36,041 bases of DNA from Basidiobolus ranarum (Eukaryota > Basidiobolomycota > Basidiobolomycetes > Basidiobolales): positions 1-36,041 of the forward strand of contig JASJQH010006935.1 of NCBI GenBank assembly GCA_040143965.1, written 5' to 3'. Positions 9,504-21,205 of the stretch are shown piece by piece. The notes beneath the pieces were generated by a model that worked only from the letters and a program-made list of their open reading frames with translations, did not search any database and was not told the DNA's origin. The stretch's first letter is position 1. Each line of letters begins with the position of its first letter. The translations under genes were made by a program, and so were the position numbers.

Positions 9504-10211
9504 ATGGGATATATCGTATTTCGCGTAGAGAAATTGAGAGACGATGTGAATCGTACCATCAACATCATCGATGTATTGACTGGCGAGGTTGTTTATCGCA
9601 GGGAAGCTACCGGCCCGAAAAAAGACATGGACGCTTTACATCTCGCGGTAGAGGACGAAGAGAAGGAGGATGTTCCCTTATGGGAATCCAATCCAACCAA
9701 AAGGGCGACCTTTTTGCGACTTGACAGTAGGTATTACAAATCCCAAGTGGTATTTGACAATGATAAGCGTCGACCAGTTTGGTTCCGATTCACCTGGAGA
9801 GAGATACTCTTCACATGGGAACGTTCTAACGAACAATTTCTATGTTTTGGCCCCAAAGGGAGGGTTATGGCCATCGTTAATTTAACAACCCGAGAGATCT
9901 CTGTATTTGACAAAGCGGAGAAATTTGCCCCAGGAACAGAATCGTTGCTAATAACAGTGGGTCTCAAGGTGATGAGTCGTGGTAGAAGAAGCTTCATGAT
10001 GCCATCATTTGTCCAAATTCCTACGTTCTCCTCTTTACCGTCCACTCAGAAATGTAAAGGAGTTATACGTTCTGCTACATCAATCTTTGCAAAGAAGCAT
10101 GATGATAACATGAGTATAATGACGGATGGTGATGGTAGTCTATTTGACCATAAAGTTGAATATTTCCTTCAACAGAGAGACGGCCGGGAGAAAAGGGCCA
10201 CTCCTATGTAA
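9504..10211 (+). CDS. Orphan protein with a predicted tubby C-terminal-like fold
   Basis: An intronless gene of 235 residues from an ATG at 9504; the frame is closed on both sides. I do not recognise a named family. The middle part (about residues 70-155) alternates hydrophobic strands with the pattern WFRFTWREILFTWERS, then FGPKGRVMAIVNLTT and LLITVGLKVM. This resembles the fungal tubby C-terminal-like (DUF6593-type) domain, a beta barrel that may bind lipid or act as a scaffold. The C-terminal 60 residues are polar and rich in K, D, S and R, probably disordered. No signal peptide or membrane helix is seen. It converges with VPS51. The fold is an inference from strand pattern; the function is unknown. 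Confidence 0.6.
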   Translation: MGYIVFRVEKLRDDVNRTINIIDVLTGEVVYRREATGPKKDMDALHLAVEDEEKEDVPLWESNPTKRATFLRLDSRYYKSQVVFDNDKRRPVWFRFTWREILFTWERSNEQFLCFGPKGRVMAIVNLTTREISVFDKAEKFAPGTESLLITVGLKVMSRGRRSFMMPSFVQIPTFSSLPSTQKCKGVIRSATSIFAKKHDDNMSIMTDGDGSLFDHKVEYFLQQRDGREKRATPM

Positions 10212-10747
10212 TCAATAAGAGTGTTGTGAATAATGTACAGTAATTCAATGTCTATAAAAACAAAGTATGTAACCGCATCTGTATCCATACCTATAACTAT
10301 ACTTCTCACCCCTTCCCATGTATAAAAGTGAAGGTGAAGTCTCCAGTGATCACTACAAGCATTCAAATCATTCCCACCTATCGTCATTAGAAATAAATTG
10401 ACACTTGCAGTCGTTACTACATCATTCAATCACCGATTCCCTTTTCCAAGCTTTTCTTCTTTGGGACAAATATTTCGTGACTTCACCCTTGTCTTGCCCC
10501 AATCATGTCTAATTATGGTATCTGAATCATAAACTAGCTATGTTAAGTTCCATATTACTGGACAACATGTTAGTGAGTAACCTTGCGAAATCGACACATT
10601 ACATCGTTTCAAAATGTACAAAGCCCCAATCAATCTCTTGATGCGCCACACACATATATGATAATTTGGGCGGAATATTTGATAATTGAATTTCTTGATT
10701 TTATTCTTGTGTTTCGACGATTTCGATTAATCTTGATCAAGCATCGA
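10212..10747. other. Convergent 3' region between the orphan gene and VPS51
   Basis: About 540 bases between two convergent stop codons. It should contain both 3' untranslated regions. A 66-codon open frame at 10583-10783 overlaps the last VPS51 exon and is not convincing. Confidence 0.5.
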
Positions 10748-13700
10748 TCACTGCGAAGTAGTGGAATCCTCTATGCTAGGTAGTACATTAAATCGTACTG
10801 TGCGATCTGTTGATGTTGGGTCAACACATCTTACATAAGCACTAGTCGTAAATTCCTCAATTAGGGTTTTAATTGCACTAAAAGAGGTAAGGTGATTAGG
10901 CTTGGTTGGCTATTCTGGGGAATAATATAAGCATTACCTTGAGTTGGGAAGTATCCGGGAGATCTTAGTCTTAATGAACTCAGCGTCCAGCTGGATTTGT
11001 TGGTAGCCACCTCTACCCAGTGTGCACAGTCGAATGGTCTCGGTAGCAGCCTAAAAGCAACATTCTTGTTAACACGATACAGTAATGAAGATAAACAAGT
11101 GGGACCCATTTACTTTCAGCACAATCTTCATGATTCCAGTCAAGATGCCCACTCTGGTAGGCTCCACTTTGCCAAATATATCGATGCGCTCCATAAATAA
11201 TTTATCAATGTAGTTGAACAATTGTGGGTTTTCCGGGAAGGGATCAGATGACCCAAGGCCAATCTTCGAACTGGAGACTGAGCTGATAGAGGGGGAAGCT
11301 TGATTTGAAATGGAACGTCGCATGGAGGTAACGCTGGGTGGTCTATGTGAAGAGGCCACACTAGGTGCACGACGACTTGATTCTAGTAACAAAACAGTTC
11401 ATTTCCAAAGTTTTCAGCTGAATTTGTTTCAAATGATCATACCTGAACTTATCCTGCTGTCTGTGTAAGAGGCCTCATCACTGACATCTGGATACAGGGT
11501 TACTACAGTATTTTCAATATCGTTGAGTTGTGTAATGATCGACTCCCATGCTGCAGTCACAGAAGTCGGGTTGATCGGATGATTCAACCAATCATTCTCT
11601 TCAATAGAGTTGTTCACTTTTTCTGACAACTCCGAAGCGACACTTTCGACGTACCCCTTGAGGAATATCTACAACCAAGAAGTCAGTACTTGCAGGGGTC
11701 AAAGCATTGTTAGAAAGTCAACAAAACCTGAGAGAAATCTATACACAGATTGACCACCCCGCGGTAGTCTGACAGTAATAAACTTGCATCCTCAAGGTAA
11801 TTCGATTGCGAGTAGTTCCAATTAGAGGTGTCCGATTCTTTACTGTAAATCCGTTGAAGATATGTTTCAAACACATGGGAAATGGTATAGGATCCACAAT
11901 CTGAGCAAAACCGGGCGAGCGCCATCTGAACTTGAGAGGGGTGATGGGAGTGCTAAGAGGGGAGGAGTTAGCTTAGTTAGATCATTACAAAACATGGATG
12001 CACCTACCACGAGTCCTTGAAAAGAGAATTCCCAGAAATCTCTCAACCCCTCTCCAACGACATCAATGAATTGCTCGCTACCACCTGGACGTTTGACAAA
12101 TGCTGCCTCGGAGCTTAAGATGGCCTAGATAGATCAAGGATTTGGTAAGGTTCTGGATTTGTAGTTAACATGCATTAAGAGGGAATTACCGTGAAGATAG
12201 GCAAGCATTCATTCAATAGTTTCTCGGAAAGCCACTCTCGATTCTCAGATACTAAGTCCTGAAGATTGGTAAAGTCTTCTGGGGTGCTACCAACGGAAGC
12301 GGCTGAAAATTTCTCTACAAACAATTCATGAATAAAGATTCCATTAGAAGTCAGTAAACAGTGATTTACCAAACAGGTCTCTTTCAACGTTGGCAAAGAT
12401 TCCTAGAACAAGTTTCTTGATCCAGACTTGGATGATGGATTTTGCCCGAGCATCTACATTCCCGTTGTTGCACAAAGTTTCCGATTTGATGATATCGTGC
12501 TCAAATTTGCTTAGAACATCGGCGTATATATGAGGATCGATATCCTTAAGATCATGCTGGTTCCAAAGGAGTTAAAATCTTGTCAAGCTGCCACAAGATA
12601 TAGGAGATACACTTACAGGAAGGACAAGCAGCTGTTCAACAATTTCGAAGTATTCTCCAACGATGGAATTTGTGGTGGCAATCAGATCCTCCTTAGCTTG
12701 AGAACGGTCCTATTTTCACATATGAATATAACTGCGTCCACGCTTCAATGGTGAATAAAAAGGCATTACCTTGGCATTTAAATTGATTTTGAAATGTGTG
12801 GTGGCCTGGTTAGTGGGCGTGTGATCTCCCTCTTCTTCAGAGACTTTTTTCCCGAGGAAATACTCATGGAACCGCTCCATGAATAGCGAGGTTTTCTTCA
12901 GTAGGGTATCGTTGACAAAGGTGAGTTTGTCCAGATACATCTGAGATCTATCCAACTCAACGGAGTCTACCTTCTGTTCACCGCCGATTTCGGGTAGCTT
13001 TGCCACCGTGGTTTCCTTGATCCTCCTGAGCTTTGCTGAACCACTTGTAAATAAGTAATTAGTATAAACGGTATCTCCACGACCTAGTGTGTATGTGCTT
13101 GAATTACAATGTAAGGTATTTCCTCCACAATAACTCAGTAGAGTCTCGACCAAGACCGATCAGCATCCCAATACACTCAGTCACATCCTCCAAAGTGGCC
13201 TACATATAACCCGTATTAGCACATGTCAAGGAGGTATCAGTGCTCCAGAGTATACTAACATTCTCATCCTCGAGTCGATCTCTCACTACATGCTCCACTT
13301 TGTCCATTATTCCACGGCATTCCTCTTCTATCCCAGAGAACACAGAAAGATGTTTGTAATGCGACAACAAATCTATCGTTCTGGCGTGATACAAAATTGC
13401 CTGTGGGTATAATCCTTGGCCGACACACTCGTTTAATCTTTTTGGTAGTTCAAAAATAAATTGTAACTGCAACAAATTCAATGATTAGTTTATTCAGAAG
13501 CAAAAGATATGAATATACAAGGAATAGAATGTATGCTTGATATAGCTAACCTTTTTGAGTAAGTTGTGAACGCCCGATAACTGCTTTATCTGCTGTCTTT
13601 TCTCTCTCAAACTACCATTTAGTTCTGAAGAACGAGTGGTAATGCGTGACATACGTTCACGTAATTGAGTCATCTCTGCGTCCATGTTATTCGTATTATT

Positions 13701-14038
13701 TTTCATCTAAAAGACCGTCGAAAAATTTAACAAAACTCGTTACCAAGAAGTACTCTGAAATAAACCAACAACCTTTCCCAAAGTTTCAGTAGCCGTGATG
13801 AAACTATTATAATTCTCGTAAACTAAAGTCTTCATATCTCCATCCAGCTGTCTTATATCTACGTGAAAGAAGAAATGGTAAAAGGAAAGTTAAACATCAA
13901 CCATTTAGAAGCAGAGGAAAAGTGTTAAGAGTAAAGAGTACCGGCCACTAACTGGTTATCTTTCTTGATGAGTTCAAGAAGTGTATCTTTCTTCACCATT
14001 TTTTGAAAAGTTTCTGACGTGTCCAATGTCTCCTCCAT
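10748..14038 (-). CDS. VPS51: Vps51, GARP/EARP tethering complex subunit
   Basis: Fifteen exons give a 798-residue protein: 14038-13942, 13858-13773, 13706-13551, 13466-13260, 13199-13108, 13043-12770, 12709-12617, 12556-12370, 12314-12190, 12124-12008, 11952-11728, 11668-11443, 11382-11114, 11050-10938 and 10877-10748. All junctions keep frame. The length is close to human VPS51 (about 780). Vps51 shares GARP with Vps52, Vps53 and Vps54 and tethers endosome-derived vesicles at the trans-Golgi. The N-terminus holds the Vps51 domain, with [16 protein letters not shown] and then [19 protein letters not shown]. The end carries [16 protein letters not shown] and [14 protein letters not shown], matching the conserved end of animal VPS51. 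A serine-rich linker lies in exon 13. Identification is from recalled family sequence and is strong. The last intron could also use an acceptor at about 10914, which would stop early after SRIANQA; the longer end fits the family. Confidence 0.94.
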
Positions 14039-14892
14039 GTTTTTTATTTAAAGGAGGTAATGGTAAGGAGGATACAAATAGATACGATATTAATGGAGAG
14101 TATGTTTTTTATGTACGTGATATATTTAGCCAACTTTACTCCTCACTCAAACAATACTAATATTCACGTTGGTTTTGAAGCTTCTGCTATTCACCACAAG
14201 GTATGAATACGAAATAAGCCTTGAATCTGATTGATCTCCACTTGTCGACGTATCAATCATAGCATTGATGGACATCAACTAACAATAAACCAATCCTTAA
14301 CTACACTACACTAGATTTGATACTGATTCTATGAATTGCAATATAATGAGATGTTGATTAAAGTTTAGTCAAGAATATCTGAATGTTGGTGAAACGAGTT
14401 AACTTAAACCCTAATATCTTTCGCATTCGAAACATGACTTGAATCAAATTGGATATCACCCCAAATCTTGTAGGTAATTGGATTTCTTAGAATACACTTC
14501 AACTTCCCTTTATTAGAATAGACATCGGGGGCATATTCGCTTAATTAGGAATGGGAAAAAGAATGAGAACGGATACAACGTAAAGAACTAAATACAAGGG
14601 AACTAGAAAACTAGGCGAACTCTCTATGGATGATGAAGCGTATCGTTGATTTTTCCTACTTTTTTACTAGTAATTCACAATGTCTATCTTATGATTTGAA
14701 ATGTGATGGTGGTGGATCAAATAGGTGATTGGTGGTGGAGAGTCTGTACTAATTTTATGAGTCAAAAGGAATGGGTAAATGTACATTTGAAATGAGGACG
14801 TTGAGTGTAGAAACTATGTAATAACAGCGCCTTGAGGGGGGGAAGAGAGATTGTCCATTCAAAATTGAATATTATAAATAACGGATTAAGGT
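14039..14892. other. Promoter region of VPS51 and 3' region of the cyclin gene
   Basis: About 850 bases between two minus-strand genes. It contains aaaccctaata near 14405, a telobox-like string. No open frame with family features was seen. Confidence 0.5.
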
Positions 14893-15900
14893 TTATAGGG
14901 ATCTCATGCATTCATTCCAGTATTCTAGATCGGATTGAGGAGAAGGCATAGCTTCGCTTAAAATACTACAGTTTGAATCTCGATGCATGAATTTTTCACC
15001 TGGAAAGCTGGGATGACTATCAAGACTTCTGGAAAAGTCTCCACCCCAACTGGACCTGCCTCTGGTGGGTAGAGAGGCAGTAATAGTATTGATTGAAGGC
15101 AAGACCGGTCGATGGATCTTCCAGTCGTTTACCGGCTTCTCAGGGGGTGATGGTGTTGCCGGTGGGGTCCGCGAAGTAATCTCTATACTATCTTGTTCAA
15201 TGGATGTCTTTGAAAGAGTACGCTTTCTAATAGGATTGGGTTGAGAGCATGGAAGAGTCTCACGAGGAAAGGGTATATTGCTGTAGGACGAGGTTTTTAA
15301 AGAGTGTCTAAGTAGTTGGTTGGCATACAGTTGTAATTCTTCAATAGAAACGTTCAGATAAAAGTCATTCATATCAAGAAACTCCATTTCTAGGTGATTT
15401 AACTCGTGAATGGGAAGCCCGCCCACCTTTTACCAGATAAATTCACCGTTAGCATATATTGATGATATTGCTATGAAAACCGCGAGTTAAATACATACCT
15501 TGCCGTAGCGTGAGTTGGTGTAGAAAACATCAGAGAAAAATTTGGTGGAGATCATGATACCAGTAATTAATAACCGGTGGATATTGTATGAATTAATAGC
15601 TAGTGGTCCTTGCTGAGAGGAGGCTTTGGCCATGCGATCAAAGTACACTAACAATGATATAAAGCACTCATTTGGACATGGACAATACCGAAGAATACGA
15701 GCAAGGTATGAATGGATCTCGATCGTAGGTACTGTCCGAGCGTGAAAAGAGGTATATGCGGGACAAACTGGAGATTTCAATATAGGATCAAAAGTATGGG
15801 TGACGAGAGTATTGTTGGCAGAAGTAAGGCAGTCGAGAAAGCCTGCAAGTAGACGAATAGTTTCCTGCACAGGAAAGTTGACGAGGTCAAAAGTATGCAT
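14893..15900 (-). CDS. PHO80-like cyclin
   Basis: Two exons (15900-15499 and 15426-14893) give a 311-residue protein. The cyclin box starts near residue 50 with FHARTVPTIEIHSYLARI. It continues through LLVYFDRMA and the hallmark stretch NIHRLLITGIMISTKFFSD, then TNSRYGKVGGLPIHELNHLE across the intron and FLDMNDFYLNVS. This is the pattern of PHO80/PCL-type (cyclin P/U) proteins, which activate a Pho85/CDK5-like kinase in phosphate sensing, polarity or glycogen control. The C-terminal 120 residues are rich in S, P, R and T and probably disordered, with several S/T-P sites (TPPATPSPP) that could be CDK targets. The single intron falls inside the cyclin box. Which PHO80/PCL subclass it belongs to cannot be decided by eye. 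Confidence 0.9.
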
Positions 15901-17617
15901 CAGATTTCAAATATACAATATTCAAGAGGGAGAGATAGACGAACTCAATTTCAATCAATGTATGTCTATGAATAATCCAAGAGAAACAAAAAAGAAATTG
16001 AGCAAGAAAGAGAAACGAAGCGCTCTCGAAAAAACAACTTGTCTGTTGCTTGTAACGGGGTTTTTAATCGTTGAACTTGGGAAACATCCCTGATCGCATG
16101 AGCCAATGATATCCCCGTGTCCAAGGATATTTGGCAAAGAAAAATAGACATCCATATGAGCATATAATAATAAATGCCTCTAGAGCTCCCCAGTGACATT
16201 AATCTCCGTAAATCGTCATTGATTCCCAGTGTTCTTTTTAGAAACGCCAATCACCACCTAGGGATATCCTATTCCCCATAGAGTGTGATGATTCTCAACA
16301 CCCAAATCAGAGCGCGGTATAGATAAGCAAGGTGGTGTGACAAACCCTAGATTTTACATTTCAGGAATGCCCTGGTTTCCAGCGACTGTGCTCAGCATTG
16401 CTTACTAAGAAACCGGAAGAAACTAACCCCCTGTCCCCTGGGCCGTGGCCCCCTCTCGCCATCATAATAAACGCACCCACTTATCTAGATCCATATCCAT
16501 TGCCTATCCCCAGGACTTAGCCAAATAAACCAGTTTTCCTAAATTATTGATGTTGATTTCCCCAAGACCACTTAGGATACAACCCTAACCCTACATTGAT
16601 TCGCGACTCGTGATAATAATAAGTGTCCAAGTTAGTCCTAGCCCCTATGAGCTGCCCCTATGCATTGATCGAGCTATACCACCAACCTAACCCAACCCAA
16701 TCGCTCCCCAGCTACTGTGCAGCTGCAGTGGATGATAGGGTGCACGATATGGTGGATATGGTTCCAGAATTAAAGAAACCCATAGAATGGTCAGCTGATT
16801 GCGTCAAGAATGATCGCCCCAGCTGTTGCACTAGAAGCACTTATTCTGGATGAGAGGCAGTTGCGAGGCTCTTTTGAATATACGAGTCAACTGGTAGCGT
16901 GACCAACAATGTAACTTACTATCGCTCCCTTATCTATGTGTGTATGGGCTATTCGTCCATGCGCGGCTAAGGTGATTCAGGGGCTAGTTTTCTGCCATTC
17001 TTTCACCTTATACACTGCCTTGACTTCCACACGTTTGGAGCTTCCTGGCTGCCAGAGCCCATGTCCAAGTTTCTTTACTACCAGAGGCTAACTCTAAGCT
17101 TCTCTGCTACTACAAAAGAGAAGTGAAACCAATCTTCGCTTTCAGCAATACTAATTCACCCTAGTGTAACAGAGACTCTGATGGTGTTGCCAGTTGGGGT
17201 GTAGATTAGATGAGGTTGGGGCAGTAAATATAGCCGTTTCAAAGTGGGGCGGATGTCACTCTACTTTGGCCAGGGCTTCAACCCAAGTTGGATCAATATT
17301 CTTGAACTTTCCTAATGGCTGATGAAAAATGGCTTTGTATTTGGCGCGGAAATTGGCTCATTTATGCTTATGAGATGCGCAATCAGATAATAGCCACAAC
17401 CCTACCATTACTACGAAAGTGATTGGTTCAGCTGACCCGAAATCGACCCAACCATCTTTGCCTATGCTTGGGTCTGCTGAGATTGGAGTTTTTTTATATT
17501 CTTGGCTGTTCTCTCCAGGTTTCATCAGTCTAACTCTCCCACAATAAGGTACTGGATTCTTTGCTTTGCATCACTCTTGTCTTTCCTCTATCTAACCGAT
17601 TCTATTAGTCTATAATC
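15901..17617. other. 1.7-kb divergent spacer between the cyclin and porin genes
   Basis: No gene could be supported. The part from about 16380 to 17500 is visibly less AT-rich than other spacers. It holds CCCTAACCCTA (16583-16593), telobox-like, and TTTGGCGCGG (17340-17349), which fits an E2F/MBF-type site. A plus open frame at 16623-16853 and minus frames at 15955-16250 show no family features. Confidence 0.45.
17422..17500 (+). promoter_or_regulatory. Putative core promoter of the porin gene: two inverted CCAAT boxes and a TATA-like string
   Basis: ATTGG (inverted CCAAT) occurs at 17422-17426 and 17482-17486, about 196 and 136 bases upstream of the porin start. A TATAT string lies at 17495-17499. 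CCAAT boxes bound by the HAP/NF-Y complex are common upstream of fungal mitochondrial genes. Their use here is an inference. Confidence 0.35.
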
Positions 17618-18569
17618 ATGTCTATTCCTGTTCCTTTCTCTGATATTGGCAAGTCTGTCAGCGACCTTTTAGGTAAAGATTACCCAACTGGTGCTGCCAA
17701 GCTTGAGGTCAAGACCACTGCTGCTAACGGTGTTGTAAGTGACCTCTTCTATGGCCTACTTCCACCGAAGTACGGACTAATCTAATTGCACCATGGGATA
17801 TCTTTGTTGACAATTTATTTACTGTTCATAGACTTTCACTGTTTCCGGTGCTCAAGACAACAAGACCGGCGCCATCAACGCTGAGTTAAAGAGCAAGTAC
17901 AACGATGCCAAGAACGGAGTTGTTTACACCGAGGGTTGGACCACCAGCAACCTTATCACCTCCCAAGTCGAGATCAAGGACAAGATCAAGGGTTTGAAGG
18001 TCGATGTTTTCGGTTCTCTCCTCCCCGCCGTTGGTTCCAAGAACGTCAAGGTTTCCTTGGAATACAAGCAACCCAAGATTTTCACCCGTGCCAACGTTGA
18101 CCTTTTGAAGGGTCCTATCTTCCAAGCTGATGTCGTTGTCGGCCAAGACGGTCTCTTGGTTGGTGGTGAAGTTGGTTATGACACCCTTGGTGCCAAGGTT
18201 ACCAAGTACAACGCCACTCTTGGTTACGTTGCTCTTGATCACGCCATCACCCTTCAAGCCACTAACGCTCTCTCCGTCTTCTCTGCTTCTTACTATCATC
18301 GCGTTAACCTCGATGTTGAAGCTGGTGCCAAGGCCGTTTGGGATTCCAAGACTCCTCAATCTGCTATCGCCCTCGAGGTTGGTACCAAGTACTTCTTGGA
18401 CAAAGATACTTTCGTCAAGGCTAAGATTAACAACACCGGTATCCTCGGTGTTGGATATACTCAAGCCATTCGTCGTGGTGTCAAGGTTACCGTTGCTGGT
18501 ACTTTCGATACTGCTCGTTTGAACGAGAACGCTCACAAGCTTGGCTTGAGCGTTGTCTTCGAGAATTAA
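17618..18569 (+). CDS. POR1: Mitochondrial outer-membrane porin (VDAC)
   Basis: Two exons (17618-17734 and 17832-18569) give a 284-residue protein, the normal VDAC length. It forms a beta barrel passing ATP, ADP and small anions across the mitochondrial outer membrane. The N-terminal helix region reads IPVPFSDIGKSVSDLLGKDY. The GLK nucleotide-binding motif is at residues 93-95 (KIKGLKVDVF). The C-terminal porin signature is present near YFLDKDTFVKAKINNTGILG. Residue 73 is a glutamate (YTEGW), as in animal VDAC1 and VDAC2. Codon choice is strongly biased to gcc, aag, gtt, ggt and acc, unlike its neighbours, as expected for a very highly expressed gene. That bias also produces long antisense open frames, which I reject. 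Confidence 0.97.
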
Positions 18570-18909
18570 ATTTCATTCCAATTCTAAATCAAACCAAGTG
18601 CATAATGTTATCTTACCTCTCTTTGCGTGCTATCAGGGACATATGTTCTAATCCACACAAATTCCATAAAATAAATAACGCATCATTAAATTCTTCGGTA
18701 GCAAGATATTCATTCTCCTTTATCGGATAAATATTTCCAGTTAAACTAACTTCCTTATCATACAGGTCTATTTATTTTTTACAAAATTTTCTAGGAACCC
18801 TTTGGTTTCATTTCGTTTGATAATATATCGGTTTATAACGAGGGTTTAGGGATAGGTAATGCAAAGGGGAGTGTAAAGGTATGATAAAAGAGGAAGTAGA
18901 TGTGCACAA
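18570..18909. other. Convergent 3' region between the porin gene and PCS60
   Basis: A 340-base AT-rich stretch between two convergent stop codons. It holds AATAAA at 18670-18675, about 100 bases after the porin stop, a plausible polyadenylation signal. Confidence 0.5.
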
Positions 18910-20497
18910 TTACAATTTAGCTTTCTTGAAGAAGTAATCCGAAACGATTCTTCTTTGAATTTTACCAGTAGCAGTCTTGGGGAAGAAGTCAGTGATGTAA
19001 ATCTTTTTAGGGATTTTGAAAGCAGACAGGGTTTTTCTACAGAATTCCTTTAATTCCTCTTCAGTGACGGTTTCTCCTTGCTTAGGGATGGCAGCTGCGT
19101 GAACTTCTTGACCATAGATCTCATCAGGAACTGCGAAGCAGACTACTTCTGCTAATTTAGGATGACGAAGAAGGGTACTATCCACTTCCAATGGAGATAT
19201 CTTTTCACCACCACGGTTAATTAATTCCTTGATACGACCAGTAAGGAAGAGATAACCTTCGCTATCGATCTTTCCTTGGTCGCCAGTACGGAACCAACCA
19301 TCTGCAGTAAAGGAAGATTTATTGGCAGCAGGGTTATTCAAGTAACCTTTTGTGACGTTCTCTCCCTTGATACAGACTTCTCCTAATTCGGTAGGGTTGC
19401 CTTGTTCATCGAGGATAGTGACTTGAACTCCTTGACCCTTCCCAACAGATCCAGGCTTACGTGAAGCAGGTGGTAGAGGGTTTGATGTCATTTGATGAGC
19501 GGCCTCAGTCATAGCATAGGCCTCAAGAACAGGAACCTTGAAGGCATTCTCCAATTGTTCAAAAGTGGCAGGGGCGAGGGAAGAGGAGCAAGAACGAATA
19601 AAGCGAATCTTACTTGGGCCATTAGGAGCAGGATGACGAAGAAGGATTTGATGAATAGTAGGAACTGCTGTATACCAAGTGCAACCATTTTCTATGAATT
19701 CATTCCAGAAAACGGTGGCTGAAAATTTGGGTGGAATAACGACTGTGCCTCCAGATTTCAAGGATGAGAGTAATCCACAAACCATTCCATGTACATGGAA
19801 AAGTGGCATAACAAGGTAGGTACAATCGGTTTTACGGAGATCGTATGTATTAATAATATTACCCATAGTTCTAGTAATGTTTCTGTGGGTAAGAGGGACA
19901 CCTATTGATATGAAATTCAATTAGTACATATTACCAATGAATCGAATGCTATGCTTGAGTATACTAACCCTTAGGTCTTCCGGTTGTTCCTGAAGTATGC
20001 AACAACAAAGCTACATCATCCGGGCTGGCCTTTAAAGTGGTAAGATCGACACCTTGAGCTTTAGGGCCAGCAGTCTGACGGAGAAGGATACGTTTCTGTT
20101 CTTTGGACCACCCGATTTCGTAAACAGCAACGTTATACTTGGCAGCCGCACGAACAGCGGGCTTTTGCTCTTTGGTCCAACCAGCATGAACCAAAAGAAC
20201 CTTGCTCTTGGAATCTTCGAGGTAGAAAGAAAACTCGGCTTCAGAGTAATTAGGATTCAAGGGTGCAGAGATCAACTTAGCTCCGGTAATACCGAAGAAA
20301 GCAACTACAAATTCCAAAGAATTTACTAGTGCCATAGAGACGGCATCTCCAGGCTTCAAACCAGCACCATTAAGTTGCTCTTGGAAAGAACGTACCGCAA
20401 CGGCGAGCTCTGAGTACGACAAAGTGGGACCACCCGAGGGGATGACGATGGCAGGAGAGGTAGTTTGAGTGAATAGTGCCTGGGTCAGAGTATTCAT
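18910..20497 (-). CDS. PCS60: Peroxisomal AMP-forming CoA ligase, Pcs60/oxalyl-CoA synthetase type
   Basis: Two exons (20497-19969 and 19901-18910) give 506 residues. It belongs to the acyl-adenylate-forming (ANL) superfamily, which activates a carboxylate with ATP and CoA. Motifs in order: APLNPNYSEAEFSFYLED (79-94 region), close to yeast Pcs60; P-loop HTSGTTGRPKG (167-177, split by the intron); AYAMTEAAHQM; DGWFRTGDQG; GRIKELINRGGEKISPLE; and the catalytic lysine K490 in KTATGKIQRR. The protein ends in AKL, a peroxisomal targeting signal type 1. In yeast and plants the nearest relatives make oxalyl-CoA, the first step of an oxalate breakdown route, so that is the best guess here. 4-Coumarate-CoA-ligase-like enzymes of other specificity cannot be excluded. 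Confidence 0.94.
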
Positions 20498-21205
20498 TTT
20501 AACAAGTTCGAAGTCAAGGTTCGGAGTATCTCAATACAATTCAATAACAGGCTTTATAATAATTACAAGAACGCATTCGAACCAAAATCACGTGATAGCC
20601 ATCAAATCTTTAACTACTGAATTTGGCTAATCGATGTCGATTCTTTGGAGAATATAGCTCACTAATCTGGAATCGGTATTCTGGATAATAACAAAAAATA
20701 CCAGATTATACAGATCACAGCCGTGAAAGTGACGAATCAAGGCCTGCTTTCAAACGATCACCAAGGTATGGAAGCAAGAGATCTGATGGAATGACTCACT
20801 CCCAAATATGGGAACTTGAACATATGCGTCTAATTGATCAGCAAAAGAAAAAAGCAAAGTCTAGTCTCAACTTGAGAATTCTGATCACATCTTGGTGAAT
20901 ACAGCCAATTTGCAGCCAATTTGTTTTACTCATTGAAGCTTGACTATTGAAACGAAAGTAAACAAGGGGACGAATTGGTTTAGAATGCGCAATTTCAAAA
21001 TAAGAAGAGACAATAAAATAGGACACTTAGAAATAATAATATATGCTACACGTAATCCTTGCCGGATCAATTGTGAAGGAAAGGGGCATTCCCGAGATAT
21101 TTCAGGAAGCATCAATAGTGAACCGATCAAGTGTGAATGGCCTTCTAAAGGAGAGAAAAACGGAATATAATAATTTTTTTAAAAGTTGGCATATTCTTTG
21201 GCTTC
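20498..21205. other. Intergenic region between PCS60 and ARS2
   Basis: About 700 bases with the PCS60 promoter and the ARS2 3' untranslated region. Several 60-76-codon open frames overlap on both strands but none shows family features. Confidence 0.45.

Noticed and set aside
15955-16250. Two overlapping minus-strand frames just upstream of the cyclin
   Set aside because: Neither joins in frame to the cyclin start in a way that improves the family match; the cyclin start at 15900 already gives a sensible N-terminus.
16623-16853. A 76-codon plus-strand frame in the spacer before the porin gene
   Set aside because: No domain, no splice partners, and no resemblance to a transposon protein.
17886-18536. 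A 216-codon antisense open frame over the porin gene
   Set aside because: It is produced by the strong codon bias of the porin gene; its composition (L, N, G, V and T repeats) is a reverse image of the sense codons and has no family match.
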